A DNA stretch of 64,000 nucleotides from NCBI GenBank assembly GCA_963702765.1, contig CAVPEB010000036.1, forward strand, positions 68,910-132,909, in the 5' to 3' direction. Shown one piece after another: positions 1 through 7,921 of this stretch. A program made the position numbers and the translations under genes. Source of the stretch: DATMNR01 sp963702765 (GTDB lineage: Bacteria > Chloroflexota > Ktedonobacteria > Ktedonobacterales > Ktedonobacteraceae). Under the pieces are notes generated by a model, which saw only the letters and a program-made list of their open reading frames with translations, did not search any database and was not told the origin of the DNA. Every line of letters starts with the position of its first letter. The stretch's first letter is position 1.

Positions 1-316
1 GCATGCCAGGTGCATCATTAGCAGGCATAGAAGGAATAACAACCTGCGATGTATCGTCAAAGATGACTACCGAGACATAGTCTGTCGGTTCCAGGCGGCC
101 GATTACCATCTTGACCGCTTCTTTGACATTTTTAAGTTTAGCGCCTTTCATTGAGCCAGAATGGTCTAACACCAGAGCAAAATTCAGTGGCATGCGCACC
201 TGGGCCATCATTTCGGTTGGCCTGGCTTCTACCAAAACATACGCGACCTGGCTACCTCCAGTAACTGGCATAAAGTCTTTTCCGACTTGATGTGCCAGTG
301 TAACCTCACCGGGCAT
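1..316 (-). CDS. VWA-domain protein, N-terminal part (cut by window edge)
   Basis: The visible 105 residues form the start of a von Willebrand factor A domain. A MIDAS metal-binding motif DxSxS is seen as LDHSGSM near residues 50-56, followed by an Asp-rich stretch (VVIFDDTS). Such proteins bind a divalent ion and mediate protein-protein contacts; the partner cannot be inferred. The ATG at 316 is preceded by AAAGGAG about 10 nt upstream. It is the last visible gene of a minus-strand series with two PP2C phosphatases and a kinase, so it probably belongs to the same phospho-signalling unit. No signal peptide is visible. The C-terminus lies outside the window. Confidence 0.85.
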   Translation of the reverse strand, partial: MPGEVTLAHQVGKDFMPVTGGSQVAYVLVEARPTEMMAQVRMPLNFALVLDHSGSMKGAKLKNVKEAVKMVIGRLEPTDYVSVVIFDDTSQVVIPSMPANDAPGM

Positions 317-444
317 AATATATAAACTCCTTTCGTATTGGCTCGACTTAGTATATCATAAAGAGCAATTATGATTGCTATAAGGCACGCCTCAACGCCA
401 ATTCACATTTAATCGTCTCGTTAGAGGCATACCAGGAATGAATT

Positions 445-1689
445 TTAGCGCACAAAAACAACCACTGCACTTACGTTGTCCTCTCCTCCGTTAGCATTGG
501 CCGCTTCGATAAATTGTGCGCATGCAGTTTCCGGGTCGGGTGCATTATCCAGAATACTCTCAATCTGGGGATTCCGCACCATTTCCCACAAACCATCAGA
601 ACAACTTAACAGGATATCACCGGGAAGCAGTTCCTGTTTGAATATATCTATCTGTACATTAGGCTTGTCGCCCAAACTGCGGAAAATTTGACTTCGTTGT
701 GGGTGAGTATACACATCATCAGGTTCAATTAACCCACCGGCAACCAGTTGTCCCACCAGAGAATGATCTGTTGTCAATTGATAGAGCTGCTTGCCGCGCA
801 ACATATAGGTACGACTATCTCCTACATTCAGGATATACGCATGTTCACCAACCACCATAAACCCTGTGATAGTTGAACCCATGTCCGTTTTGTCGAGCTG
901 GTTCTTCTGGCAGAGAGCAGTGTTAGCGTCTTCCACAGCGTCGTGGAAGAGCGCCACCAGTGCATCCTCGTCGAAAGACTTGACGGGTTCTCCATTTTTC
1001 TCGGATGTCAGCGGTTCTGTCAGCAATTCTTTCAACAGGCGCTCTGCGATGATATTGATGGTCATCCTGCTGGCAACCTGGCCATTATCATGACCGCCCA
1101 GACCATCGGCCACAATGAAGACCCCTGATGGTGTTGATATTGACTCGTGAACGCGTTGAAGGAGCAGAACAAGCGTACTGTCTTCATTTGGCTCACTACG
1201 TCGCACATCGCCGGCATCAGAATTTGCGGCAGCGAGTAACTGAACGCCATTAGGGAATGGAACTTGTTCAACCTGTTGCATTTCAACCATATACGTATGG
1301 CCATTATCAACAAATGTATTCACAATTGTTCCTTGTAAAACATTCGCATCTTCGGCATGTCCATTCGACTTCTCACCGACCTGCTCGGTCGAGTACTCAT
1401 GCATGGTATAAGGTACATCAAGCATGCTTGCGCCACAGTTAATACAGAACTCGTCGCCTTCTGCATTTTGTTCTGAGCCACAGTTCCAACAATGTTGATA
1501 CCCCTGGTGATCAATAACCTGATACACATGCTCCTGAGAATTGTCACTCAGAATCTGCATAATTTCGTAACGATCAAGTATCTGCTGACCTATTGACAAT
1601 ATAGGGAAGCTGTTACTTGATGCAGTTGTTTCATGCTGATCGGATGGCTCCTGCATAGTTTCACTCTTTTCTTCTGAGGTTCCTTCCAC
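445..1689 (-). CDS. PP2C-family Ser/Thr protein phosphatase with zinc ribbon
   Basis: Metal-dependent protein phosphatase. PP2C motifs run in order: RRSEPNEDS, VADGLGGHDNGQVAS, DMGSTITG, NVGDSRTYMLR, SCSDGLWEMV and GGEDNVSAVVV, supplying the Asp ligands of the bimetal centre. Before the catalytic domain lies a CxxC...CxxC zinc ribbon (HCWNCGS...FCINCGA). Ahead of that is a stretch resembling the first strands of a kinase N-lobe (DRYEIMQILSDNSQEHVYQV) without a proper glycine loop. The 414-residue ORF begins at a GTG with no convincing ribosome site. The frame stays open upstream into acidic, low-complexity sequence like the tail of the preceding zinc-ribbon ORF, so the two may be one frameshifted gene. 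It probably opposes the kinase encoded at 2355-4307. Confidence 0.9.
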   Translation of the reverse strand: MEGTSEEKSETMQEPSDQHETTASSNSFPILSIGQQILDRYEIMQILSDNSQEHVYQVIDHQGYQHCWNCGSEQNAEGDEFCINCGASMLDVPYTMHEYSTEQVGEKSNGHAEDANVLQGTIVNTFVDNGHTYMVEMQQVEQVPFPNGVQLLAAANSDAGDVRRSEPNEDSTLVLLLQRVHESISTPSGVFIVADGLGGHDNGQVASRMTINIIAERLLKELLTEPLTSEKNGEPVKSFDEDALVALFHDAVEDANTALCQKNQLDKTDMGSTITGFMVVGEHAYILNVGDSRTYMLRGKQLYQLTTDHSLVGQLVAGGLIEPDDVYTHPQRSQIFRSLGDKPNVQIDIFKQELLPGDILLSCSDGLWEMVRNPQIESILDNAPDPETACAQFIEAANANGGEDNVSAVVVFVR

Positions 1690-1721
1690 AGCTTCTGTCT
1701 CATCCGCATTTTTCCCCTGGT

Positions 1722-2336
1722 CTACCTCAACACTTTCAGCATCGACACTTTCGCAGAAGGGACTGATTCCTCAGTACTTGCTGACGATTCAGTTGGCGGA
1801 GGAGGCGGTGGTATTTCTTCAACTTCATACGCTGAGGGTATATCTACTATAGTTGGCACGTCAGCTACTTCAAGTGTATTATCAGAACCCTGTGCTTGTT
1901 CTGATGAAACTGGGGTCGTGTTAGCAGATGAAATATCAGCGTTTTCATTTTGCTCGGCAGTTTGATCCGGAATTGTCTCTTCTTTAGGTACATCGGCTTG
2001 CTGAGAATCAGGAACATATGAACCATTACGTTCTAATTGTTCTTGCCAGCGCTTGCTCTGATAAGCAATCATTTTCTCAGGAGTGAGGATGAGTGTCGGC
2101 TCAAGACTTATATCACTAGATTCCTCACTATGCGTAAACTGAGGCTTTTGCTCCTCTACCATTTGTTGCACATTGGAAGATACATTCTCTTCTGTTGTTG
2201 AAGTAGGAGCATTGGGAATATGATCACTTGAGGCCATTTCAGAATCAGGCATTGGTTGGACATGGAGTGGCTGCCCACAGCTTTTGCAAAATTTTGCGTC
2301 GTCACGATTTGGTGCATTACACGTTGGACAGATCAT
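1722..2336 (-). CDS. Zinc-ribbon protein with disordered acidic tail; possible N-terminal half of the PP2C gene at 445-1689
   Basis: The N-terminus is a zinc ribbon (CPTC x11 FCKSCGQPL). About 170 residues of low-complexity sequence rich in Ser, Thr, Glu, Gln and Pro follow, including a run of seven prolines near residue 180. No catalytic domain is present. The ATG at 2336 has a strong AAGGAGG site and follows the kinase stop by 18 nt, so it is co-transcribed. The last residues (AKVSMLKVLR) are basic and hydrophobic, unlike the acidic tail. The -1 frame at the same place continues in acidic sequence straight into the phosphatase ORF. A single-base indel near 1735-1770 would fuse them. Whether this is one gene or two is undecided. 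Confidence 0.75.
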   Translation of the reverse strand: MICPTCNAPNRDDAKFCKSCGQPLHVQPMPDSEMASSDHIPNAPTSTTEENVSSNVQQMVEEQKPQFTHSEESSDISLEPTLILTPEKMIAYQSKRWQEQLERNGSYVPDSQQADVPKEETIPDQTAEQNENADISSANTTPVSSEQAQGSDNTLEVADVPTIVDIPSAYEVEEIPPPPPPTESSASTEESVPSAKVSMLKVLR

Positions 2337-2354
2337 ACTGCCCTCCTTATTAAA

Positions 2355-4307
2355 CTACAATTGTTTCTGTAAACGATTGGCTTCAATATTATTCGGATCA
2401 CGCTGTAGAGATTCGCGTACCATTTGCCGGGCTTCAGCTTTCTTATTTGTTTTGAGATAGCAGTTAGCCATAGCGCTGTAAATTTCAGCTTCTTCAAAAT
2501 TCCACTGCCGAGCTTGCTCCAAAGCACTCAAAGCAAGTTTCCACTCTTTTGCCTTCATATGGGCACGCCCAAGCTCGTACCAACCTTCCCACATTGCCGG
2601 GTCACGCTGAGTAACCTGCCGTAAGACGCTAATAGCGGCTGAAGACTGGTTCGTTCTGATATAAAGGCGGCCCAGGGCAAGGAGAATGAGTACATGGTCA
2701 GGGTTGATCTTAAGGCCTTCCAGAAAATACGCCTCTGCTTCCCGATCATAAAACTGATCCATAGCCACAGTGCCGAGTTGATAATAGATAGCGGAGTCAT
2801 TTGGAGAATACTGAAGCGCATGCTTGAATGACGCAATGGCTTTATCAAACAGACCAAGATCATGATACGTCATCCCCAACTGGAAGTAAGTATCGATAGC
2901 ATTTGGTTTGAGCGCAACAGCTTGCTCAAAATGTTCGGCAGCAAATTTCATATTCTCGGTAAAGAGATTCTTATCGTTATTTTTTACCGACTGCCCATAT
3001 TGGCGGTATGCACGGCCGAGATTGTACAGGACATCGTATGAGTTGTTCCCTGGTATCTGAGCCATTTTAAACTGATTGACAGCTTCTGCATAGTTCTTAC
3101 TGTTCATGAACTGTAGCCCCAACCGATATGCTCCCTGTGGACCTCCTGATTGCGTAGCACTGCCTGAAGCACGAGAAGACTGAATAGCTGGCTGCACAGG
3201 TCTTGGAGGGAACGTCGCTTTAGAAACTGCCTGGGCATTCACACGCGGCGGTACAGCAGTTGCACCCTGTACAAGCGGCTGTCCATCCCGTTTACAGAAT
3301 TTAGCACCGGGCCGATTGTGAAAGCCACATTTTGGGCAGATCACCTCTCCCAATGGCACTACAATTGTAGCATTAGGCGAGATAGCTGGAATTTGTACCG
3401 TAGCAGGTGTAGCACTATTTGGTAAACAGTGCTGCAAAGCAACACGCATGGCTTCAGCATTCTGAAAACGCTTGGCCGGATCTTGTTGCATAGCTTTGAT
3501 GATCACCTGCTCAACCGGACAGACCACCCTCTTGCCAATTTGCACAGTATGCAAGCGAGGATTCTTAGCCAGAACGCTGCCAGCAGGAGGTGTCTGAATC
3601 GGATCAGGCTCGTGATTCGTCAGTAGATGATACATCGTAGCCCCTAATGAATAGATATCGGAACGAGCATCTGTTTGAACTAATTTGCCTGGATTTGCTG
3701 CCGATCGTTTTTGCCCAGGAGCAGTAACCGATCCGAGATGTTCGGGTGAAGCGTAAGAGATAGTACCCAGGTTTTCTGTATTTGTGCGCTTCGTTGGATC
3801 GAATTTACGCGCGATACCAAAATCGATCAATTGAACATTGCCATCAGGGGTTATCATAATATTTCCTGGCTTGAGATCACGCAGGATAATGGGAGGCGTT
3901 CGCGAATGAATATACGTCAACGCCTCACAAACCTTCATCATCCAACCAATAACCTGATCTTCATCCAACGGTGTATTAGCATCCTCGAGCATCTTCTCCA
4001 GATTACGGCCTGGGACAAACTCCATTACAAAGTAGTAATTCCCTCGCTCTTGAAAACTTAAGATCAACGAAGGGATAAGCGGATGCTTGAGATTGAAGAG
4101 CAGGTCAATCTCTTTATCAAAGCGCTCAATGGCAGATTTGCGTTCATCTGCGGGTGTATTGGGATTAATGATGAGTTCTTTCACCGCCCGAAAATAGCCA
4201 GGCTTGCCGACCTGTTCAACTTTGTAGACGGTTCCCATACCCCCTTCACCAAGCACTTGCACAATTTTAAATTTTCCATCCAGGATAGTTCCTAATGGGA
4301 GTGGCAT
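2355..4307 (-). CDS. Ser/Thr protein kinase with zinc ribbon and TPR repeats
   Basis: Hanks-type kinase of 650 residues. The N-terminal domain shows the glycine loop GEGGMG (about 20-25), the ATP-binding Lys in AVKEL (about 42), a catalytic loop reading LRDLKPGNIM (Leu instead of the usual His or Tyr before Arg-Asp), DFG as LIDFGIA, and the activation segment ending in SPEHL. A CPKCG...FCKRDGQPL zinc ribbon follows around 320-345. About seven tetratricopeptide repeats fill 390-650 and should act as a protein docking platform. No membrane segment is seen, so the kinase is predicted cytosolic. The ATG at 4307 has AAGGA seven nt upstream. It lies between two PP2C phosphatase genes in one operon, pointing to reversible phosphorylation of shared targets. 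Confidence 0.93.
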   Translation of the reverse strand: MPLPLGTILDGKFKIVQVLGEGGMGTVYKVEQVGKPGYFRAVKELIINPNTPADERKSAIERFDKEIDLLFNLKHPLIPSLILSFQERGNYYFVMEFVPGRNLEKMLEDANTPLDEDQVIGWMMKVCEALTYIHSRTPPIILRDLKPGNIMITPDGNVQLIDFGIARKFDPTKRTNTENLGTISYASPEHLGSVTAPGQKRSAANPGKLVQTDARSDIYSLGATMYHLLTNHEPDPIQTPPAGSVLAKNPRLHTVQIGKRVVCPVEQVIIKAMQQDPAKRFQNAEAMRVALQHCLPNSATPATVQIPAISPNATIVVPLGEVICPKCGFHNRPGAKFCKRDGQPLVQGATAVPPRVNAQAVSKATFPPRPVQPAIQSSRASGSATQSGGPQGAYRLGLQFMNSKNYAEAVNQFKMAQIPGNNSYDVLYNLGRAYRQYGQSVKNNDKNLFTENMKFAAEHFEQAVALKPNAIDTYFQLGMTYHDLGLFDKAIASFKHALQYSPNDSAIYYQLGTVAMDQFYDREAEAYFLEGLKINPDHVLILLALGRLYIRTNQSSAAISVLRQVTQRDPAMWEGWYELGRAHMKAKEWKLALSALEQARQWNFEEAEIYSAMANCYLKTNKKAEARQMVRESLQRDPNNIEANRLQKQL

Positions 4308-4342
4308 ACGACGGTCCTTATCAATCCTCTCGACCTGCTTTT

Positions 4343-5215
4343 TTAGTGAATTTGTACGAGTACAGCTGTGATATTATCTTCCCCACCGTTGGTATTAGCC
4401 ATGTCAATCAAAATGTCGCAGATTTTCTGGGGATCGGTATTTTCTTCGAGCACTTTCAGCAAGTCATTGTTCCGTACCATCTCCCACAATCCATCGGAGC
4501 AGAGTAACAGACTATCTCCTGGACGGAGGGATATACTGAAGACATCCGGGTCAACACTTTTGTGTCCCGCTCCCAGCGAACGATAAATCAGGTTCCGCTG
4601 GGGATGTGTGTAGATATCATCGGGTTCGATCTGTTTTGCTTCAACCAGCCTATAGACCAGGGAATGATCCTTTGTCAGGGGCTTTAGAGTCTTATCACGA
4701 TACAGATAGGTACGACTATCTCCTATATTTGCAATAAATGCAAGATCACTTTGAATAAGAGCGGTAGTGACTGTACAGCCCAGGCCACGGGCAGATGATT
4801 GTTCTTCTCCGTAGTTCAAAATGGCTTTATTTGCCTGACGAATAGCAGCTTTGAGTTGTTCTTCTACATTTTTTGTGACGGGTGTTTCTGGCAACCTGCG
4901 TGTTTTGCGTTGTTTTGCAGCTTGATCAGTCACTTGTGCAGCATCCAGTTTAATAGTTTCTTGCTCCGACAGAGGAGTGAGCTTGATGGTTTGCTGCTCA
5001 GTTACAGGCATGAGAAGGCTTTTAAGAGCTTCGCTGATCTTTTGTACGGCGAGACGACTCGCCACTTCACCTGCTTGATATCCACCCATACCATCGGCAA
5101 CTATAAAGAGACCTCGATCTCTATCCTCAGAGATAAGCATATACGGGCTATCTTCGTTTTGTTCACGTTGTCTCCCCACATCAGTTTTATAAGCGCCAGT
5201 TAGAGTTATTGGCAT
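4343..5215 (-). CDS. PP2C-family Ser/Thr protein phosphatase
   Basis: Stand-alone PP2C catalytic domain of 290 residues, close to the bacterial PrpC/Stp size plus a linker. Motifs seen: GRQREQNEDS, VADGMGGYQAGEVAS, GCTVTTALI, NIGDSRTYLYR, LCSDGLWEMV and GGEDNITAVLV. A charged insert at roughly 75-115, with repeated EQxTIKL segments, separates the second and third motifs. No membrane segment is visible. The ATG at 5215 is preceded by GAGGA nine nt upstream. It is the first gene of the minus-strand signalling operon; the kinase starts 35 nt after its stop. It presumably dephosphorylates the downstream kinase and that kinase's substrates. Confidence 0.93.
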   Translation of the reverse strand: MPITLTGAYKTDVGRQREQNEDSPYMLISEDRDRGLFIVADGMGGYQAGEVASRLAVQKISEALKSLLMPVTEQQTIKLTPLSEQETIKLDAAQVTDQAAKQRKTRRLPETPVTKNVEEQLKAAIRQANKAILNYGEEQSSARGLGCTVTTALIQSDLAFIANIGDSRTYLYRDKTLKPLTKDHSLVYRLVEAKQIEPDDIYTHPQRNLIYRSLGAGHKSVDPDVFSISLRPGDSLLLCSDGLWEMVRNNDLLKVLEENTDPQKICDILIDMANTNGGEDNITAVLVQIH

Positions 5216-5263
5216 TGATTTTATTCCTCACAGTAACGATTCTTATCGTTGTTTATTACGTTC

Positions 5264-5292
5264 AATATAACATATAGAAGTATAAGTGACAA
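5264..5292 (-). promoter_or_regulatory. Putative sigma70-type promoter of the PP2C-kinase operon
   Basis: On the minus strand TTGTCA (5292-5287) is separated by 17 nt from TATATT (5269-5264), about 50 nt upstream of the first gene's ATG. Both hexamers are close to the housekeeping consensus. Prediction only. Confidence 0.5.
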
Positions 5293-5419
5293 TTGATTTT
5301 AAGTGGCTTTATAAGGCCTGCGAATGCCTCTGGCAGGGCAATCACAAACCATCCATTATTGATTGATTGATTGATATATATACGTGAGAGCGATAAAAAG
5401 GTTGGAGGCTGCTCTATGC

Positions 5420-5791
5420 TTAGGATGAAGAGCCACGTTGAAGGCGTTCGATAATATCTTTGAGCCTGCGGGTCTCCGCTATATGCTGATCATGAATACG
5501 TGCCATCTCTTGCTCCAACTCGAGCTGCATCTGCTCCATACGATCTTTCATATGCAGAATTGCCTCCACGCCTGCTAAATTCACACCAAGATCCCGCATC
5601 AAGCCGCGAATATGTATGACTCTTTCAATGTCACGATCCGAAAAGAGACGAGGGCTATGCGGACTATTACCTTTACGAGCAGGAGAGATTAGCCCAAGGC
5701 GCTCATAATGACGCAATGTTTGTTCGTGAACTTCAGCTTTGATTGCAGCGACACTAATGACATACCATGCGCCATCATCTCTTTCACTCAC
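5420..5791 (-). CDS. hspR: MerR-family heat-shock repressor HspR
   Basis: The 123-residue product opens with a MerR-type winged helix (YVISVAAIKAEVHEQTLRHYERLGLISPAR), followed by RLFSDRDIERVIHIRGL and a C-terminal coiled coil rich in Met, Glu and Gln. HspR binds HAIR inverted repeats and represses chaperone operons, usually with DnaK as co-repressor. I place the start at the GTG at 5791, with AAGGGGG about nine nt upstream, giving a 20-nt gap after dnaJ. A longer in-frame ORF would overlap dnaJ with unrelated sequence. A HAIR-like site sits over the grpE promoter at 7522-7542, so the operon probably represses itself. Confidence 0.88.
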   Translation of the reverse strand: MSERDDGAWYVISVAAIKAEVHEQTLRHYERLGLISPARKGNSPHSPRLFSDRDIERVIHIRGLMRDLGVNLAGVEAILHMKDRMEQMQLELEQEMARIHDQHIAETRRLKDIIERLQRGSSS

Positions 5792-5810
5792 GATTGATGC
5801 CCCCTTTTTC

Positions 5811-6782
5811 TTACGAGTGAACTCCGGCACCCCGACTACGGGCCAGTTGCTCAAACAGGCCACGTTCATCATCGTTCAGCCCCATTGGTAGTATGACTTT
5901 AACCCTGGCGAAAAAGTTACCATTGCCTTCACCTCGCAAATGAGGCATACCTTTATTCGCTAATCGAAACAAGCGCCCATTCTGGGTCTCTGGTGGAACC
6001 GTCAGCACGAGTTTACGTCCATCCGGAATAGTGACAGCAACTTCGCCACCTAAAATTGCTGTAACCAGGTCTACATCTATATCACTATAGAGATCATCTC
6101 CTTTCCGCTCAAAGAGCGGATCAGGTTTGACGCTGATCACAAGGAAGAGGTCGCCACGATTGCCACCACCACTTCCAGGTTGTCCTTCACCAGCTACACG
6201 AATCTTTGATCCGTTATCAACACCTGCCGGAATTTTCACTTGAATGCGCTTGGTACGTAGAATGGAGCCTAGCCCATTACAATTCATACAAGATTTACCA
6301 GCGACGAGCCGTGTTCCTCGACAGACAGGGCAGGTTTCCGTTGCCTGTATATTGAATGTGCGTATCCCTCCCGTATAAGCCTCCTGAAGAGTGACTTCAA
6401 CACGCTGTTCAATATCTTCACCCGTTTTTTTGGTTGAAGTTGTTGGACGGCCAAAAAGAGCTTCGAAGAAGTCTGAGAACCCCGCTGGATTATAGTTCAT
6501 AGACGAGCCACGAAAATTGGTGGAGCGTCCACCAGTATTGGAAGGAAAACCAAATTGATCTTGCCAGTTTGGGCCTAATGTATCGTACTTTCGTCGTTTG
6601 TCGGCATCGGAAAGAACTTCGTAGGCTTCATTAATTTCCTTGAATTTCTCCTCTGATTTCTTATCGCCAGGATTGACGTCAGGATGATATTTTCGGGCCA
6701 ACTTGCGGAAAGCCTTTTTAATGTCCTCTGCACTGGCACTTTTTGTGACACCCAGCACTTTATAATAATCTTTGTATTCCAT
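5811..6782 (-). CDS. dnaJ: DnaJ-type co-chaperone with a single CxxCxGxG pair
   Basis: The N-terminal J domain (residues 4-66) carries the HPD motif in KYHPDVNPGD, needed to stimulate DnaK ATPase. A Gly/Phe/Ser-rich linker follows, then the substrate-binding beta domains. The cysteine-rich region has only two motifs, CPVCRGT and CMNCNGLG, where classical DnaJ has four, so one zinc centre rather than two is expected. At 323 residues it is shorter than E. coli DnaJ and intermediate between DnaJ and CbpA. It follows grpE and precedes hspR on the minus strand. The ATG at 6782 has a GAGGGG site upstream. No dnaK gene lies in the window. Confidence 0.92.
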   Translation of the reverse strand: MEYKDYYKVLGVTKSASAEDIKKAFRKLARKYHPDVNPGDKKSEEKFKEINEAYEVLSDADKRRKYDTLGPNWQDQFGFPSNTGGRSTNFRGSSMNYNPAGFSDFFEALFGRPTTSTKKTGEDIEQRVEVTLQEAYTGGIRTFNIQATETCPVCRGTRLVAGKSCMNCNGLGSILRTKRIQVKIPAGVDNGSKIRVAGEGQPGSGGGNRGDLFLVISVKPDPLFERKGDDLYSDIDVDLVTAILGGEVAVTIPDGRKLVLTVPPETQNGRLFRLANKGMPHLRGEGNGNFFARVKVILPMGLNDDERGLFEQLARSRGAGVHS

Positions 6783-6894
6783 TACTCGCCCCTCTAGGTG
6801 GGGTTCTCAGCCCTGTCATACAATGGGAAGATCGTAAGAAAAATCGCCCCATGCATAGAAACAAACTCTATCGAATGTTATCGGGACGGATCGC

Positions 6895-7446
6895 CTAATT
6901 CTGGGCCTGTTTATTGCCTGTACTTACCTTGACACGAGCCGGTCTCAGGGTCTCATCCCCAAGTTTATAGCCTTTGAGCACTTCTTCAACTACCGTGCCT
7001 TCTGGTTGATCGCTATTATCGACTGCCTCTATTGCTTCATGCACATATGGATCGAATGCCTCACCGACCGTTGCAACTGGTGTTAACCCTTCACTACGCA
7101 TCACTTCGTTCATCTGCCACATGACCATGCGCAATGCTTGCTGCAATCCTTGACTGTCCATAGTATCCTGGTAGGCTAATGCACGTTCTACGTTATCCAT
7201 TACGCCGAGAATGTTCTGAAACAGGGCTTTCTTCTCGCGCTGCAAACGATCTGTCGCAATTCGCTCTTGCCGCTTGCGGAAATTATCCATCTCGGCACGT
7301 TCTCGCAGGTATTTATTCCAGTTCTCAGCCGCTTCCTGCCTGGCGCGCTCAAGTTGGGATTCCAACTCTGCTATACGCTCGGTTGCTGCTGAAGTAGAAG
7401 TTTCATCTATCACTTGCCCTTCCTGCGTCTCCTGGGACTCTTCCAT
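6895..7446 (-). CDS. grpE: Nucleotide exchange factor GrpE
   Basis: At 183 residues it has the usual GrpE length. An acidic N-terminal tail leads into a long coiled coil (about 20-95, with RERAEMDNFRKRQERI), followed by the beta-wing domain with the conserved segment EAFDPYVHEAI and the C-terminal VVEEVLKGYKLGDETLRPARVKV. GrpE releases ADP from DnaK and works with the DnaJ encoded next. The ATG at 7446 has AAGGAG about 12 nt upstream. It is the first gene of the grpE-dnaJ-hspR operon, with a well-formed promoter and HAIR-like operator upstream. Confidence 0.95.
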   Translation of the reverse strand: MEESQETQEGQVIDETSTSAATERIAELESQLERARQEAAENWNKYLRERAEMDNFRKRQERIATDRLQREKKALFQNILGVMDNVERALAYQDTMDSQGLQQALRMVMWQMNEVMRSEGLTPVATVGEAFDPYVHEAIEAVDNSDQPEGTVVEEVLKGYKLGDETLRPARVKVSTGNKQAQN

Positions 7447-7512
7447 ATCGTAACACTTCTCCTTGAGTTGGTTTTATCAAAAACAGGGTTTTCCGAGTTT
7501 TATTGTCATTCT

Positions 7513-7542
7513 AGTATAAAGTTTGAGTCAATATCTGTCAAG
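7513..7542 (-). promoter_or_regulatory. grpE promoter overlapped by a HAIR-like HspR operator
   Basis: On the minus strand TTGACA (7541-7536), 17 nt, then TATACT (7518-7513) form a near-perfect housekeeping promoter. The stretch 7542-7522 reads CTTGACA-N7-ACTCAAA, matching the HAIR consensus CTTGAGT-N7-ACTCAAG at 11 of 14 positions and covering the -35 box and spacer. HspR binding here would block polymerase. Confidence 0.75.
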
Positions 7543-7544
7543 TT

Positions 7545-7921
7545 TTAACAAGACAAATCCAAGGCTTTCCACTTCTCCCTTGTGCCCCTTGCGGCGGCTG
7601 GGAGAAGAGGAAGGTGCGAGGACCCGCTATTGCATCCCCCAGATGCGCGGCCTCGCGCTCCGGCACAGGGCCAGGCGCCCTTTGCAATCCCCTTTGTGGC
7701 GAGCATTGGAAAGCCCTCAAGACAAATCAACCGAAGCCTGTCATCCTTCGCTCGCAACTTGTCATTCTGAACGCAGCGAAGAATTTCACTCGATGGGCAA
7801 CGAGATCCTTCGCTGGCGCTCAGGATGACAGAAGTGGAGATCTCCACTCGAACTACTTTCTGGTCAATTAGTACGCGACTCCTTAATAAACACTTTGGAG
7901 GCACAAATCCAGGCTCTGTGT
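7545..7921. repeat. Intergenic repeat region with REP-like inverted repeat
   Basis: No convincing gene lies between the grpE promoter and scpA. The stretch holds a GC-rich block (about 7560-7690) that shares a 22-nt exact string with 20403-20424. It also holds an inverted repeat at 7761-7829 whose arms start GTCATTCTGAACGCAGCGAA and end in the related CTTCGCTGGCGCTCAGGATGAC. Such arms are typical of dispersed non-coding palindromes. Short ORFs here are read from repeat sequence and are not supported. Confidence 0.6.

Noticed and set aside
1750..1775. Programmed -1 ribosomal frameshift between the zinc-ribbon and PP2C ORFs
   Set aside because: No X XXY YYZ heptamer in the right frame and no evident downstream pseudoknot; an indel is simpler.
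7538..7904. Several ORFs of 60-119 codons on both strands
   Set aside because: They read through GC-rich repeat and REP-like sequence, overlap each other in many frames and have no ribosome sites.
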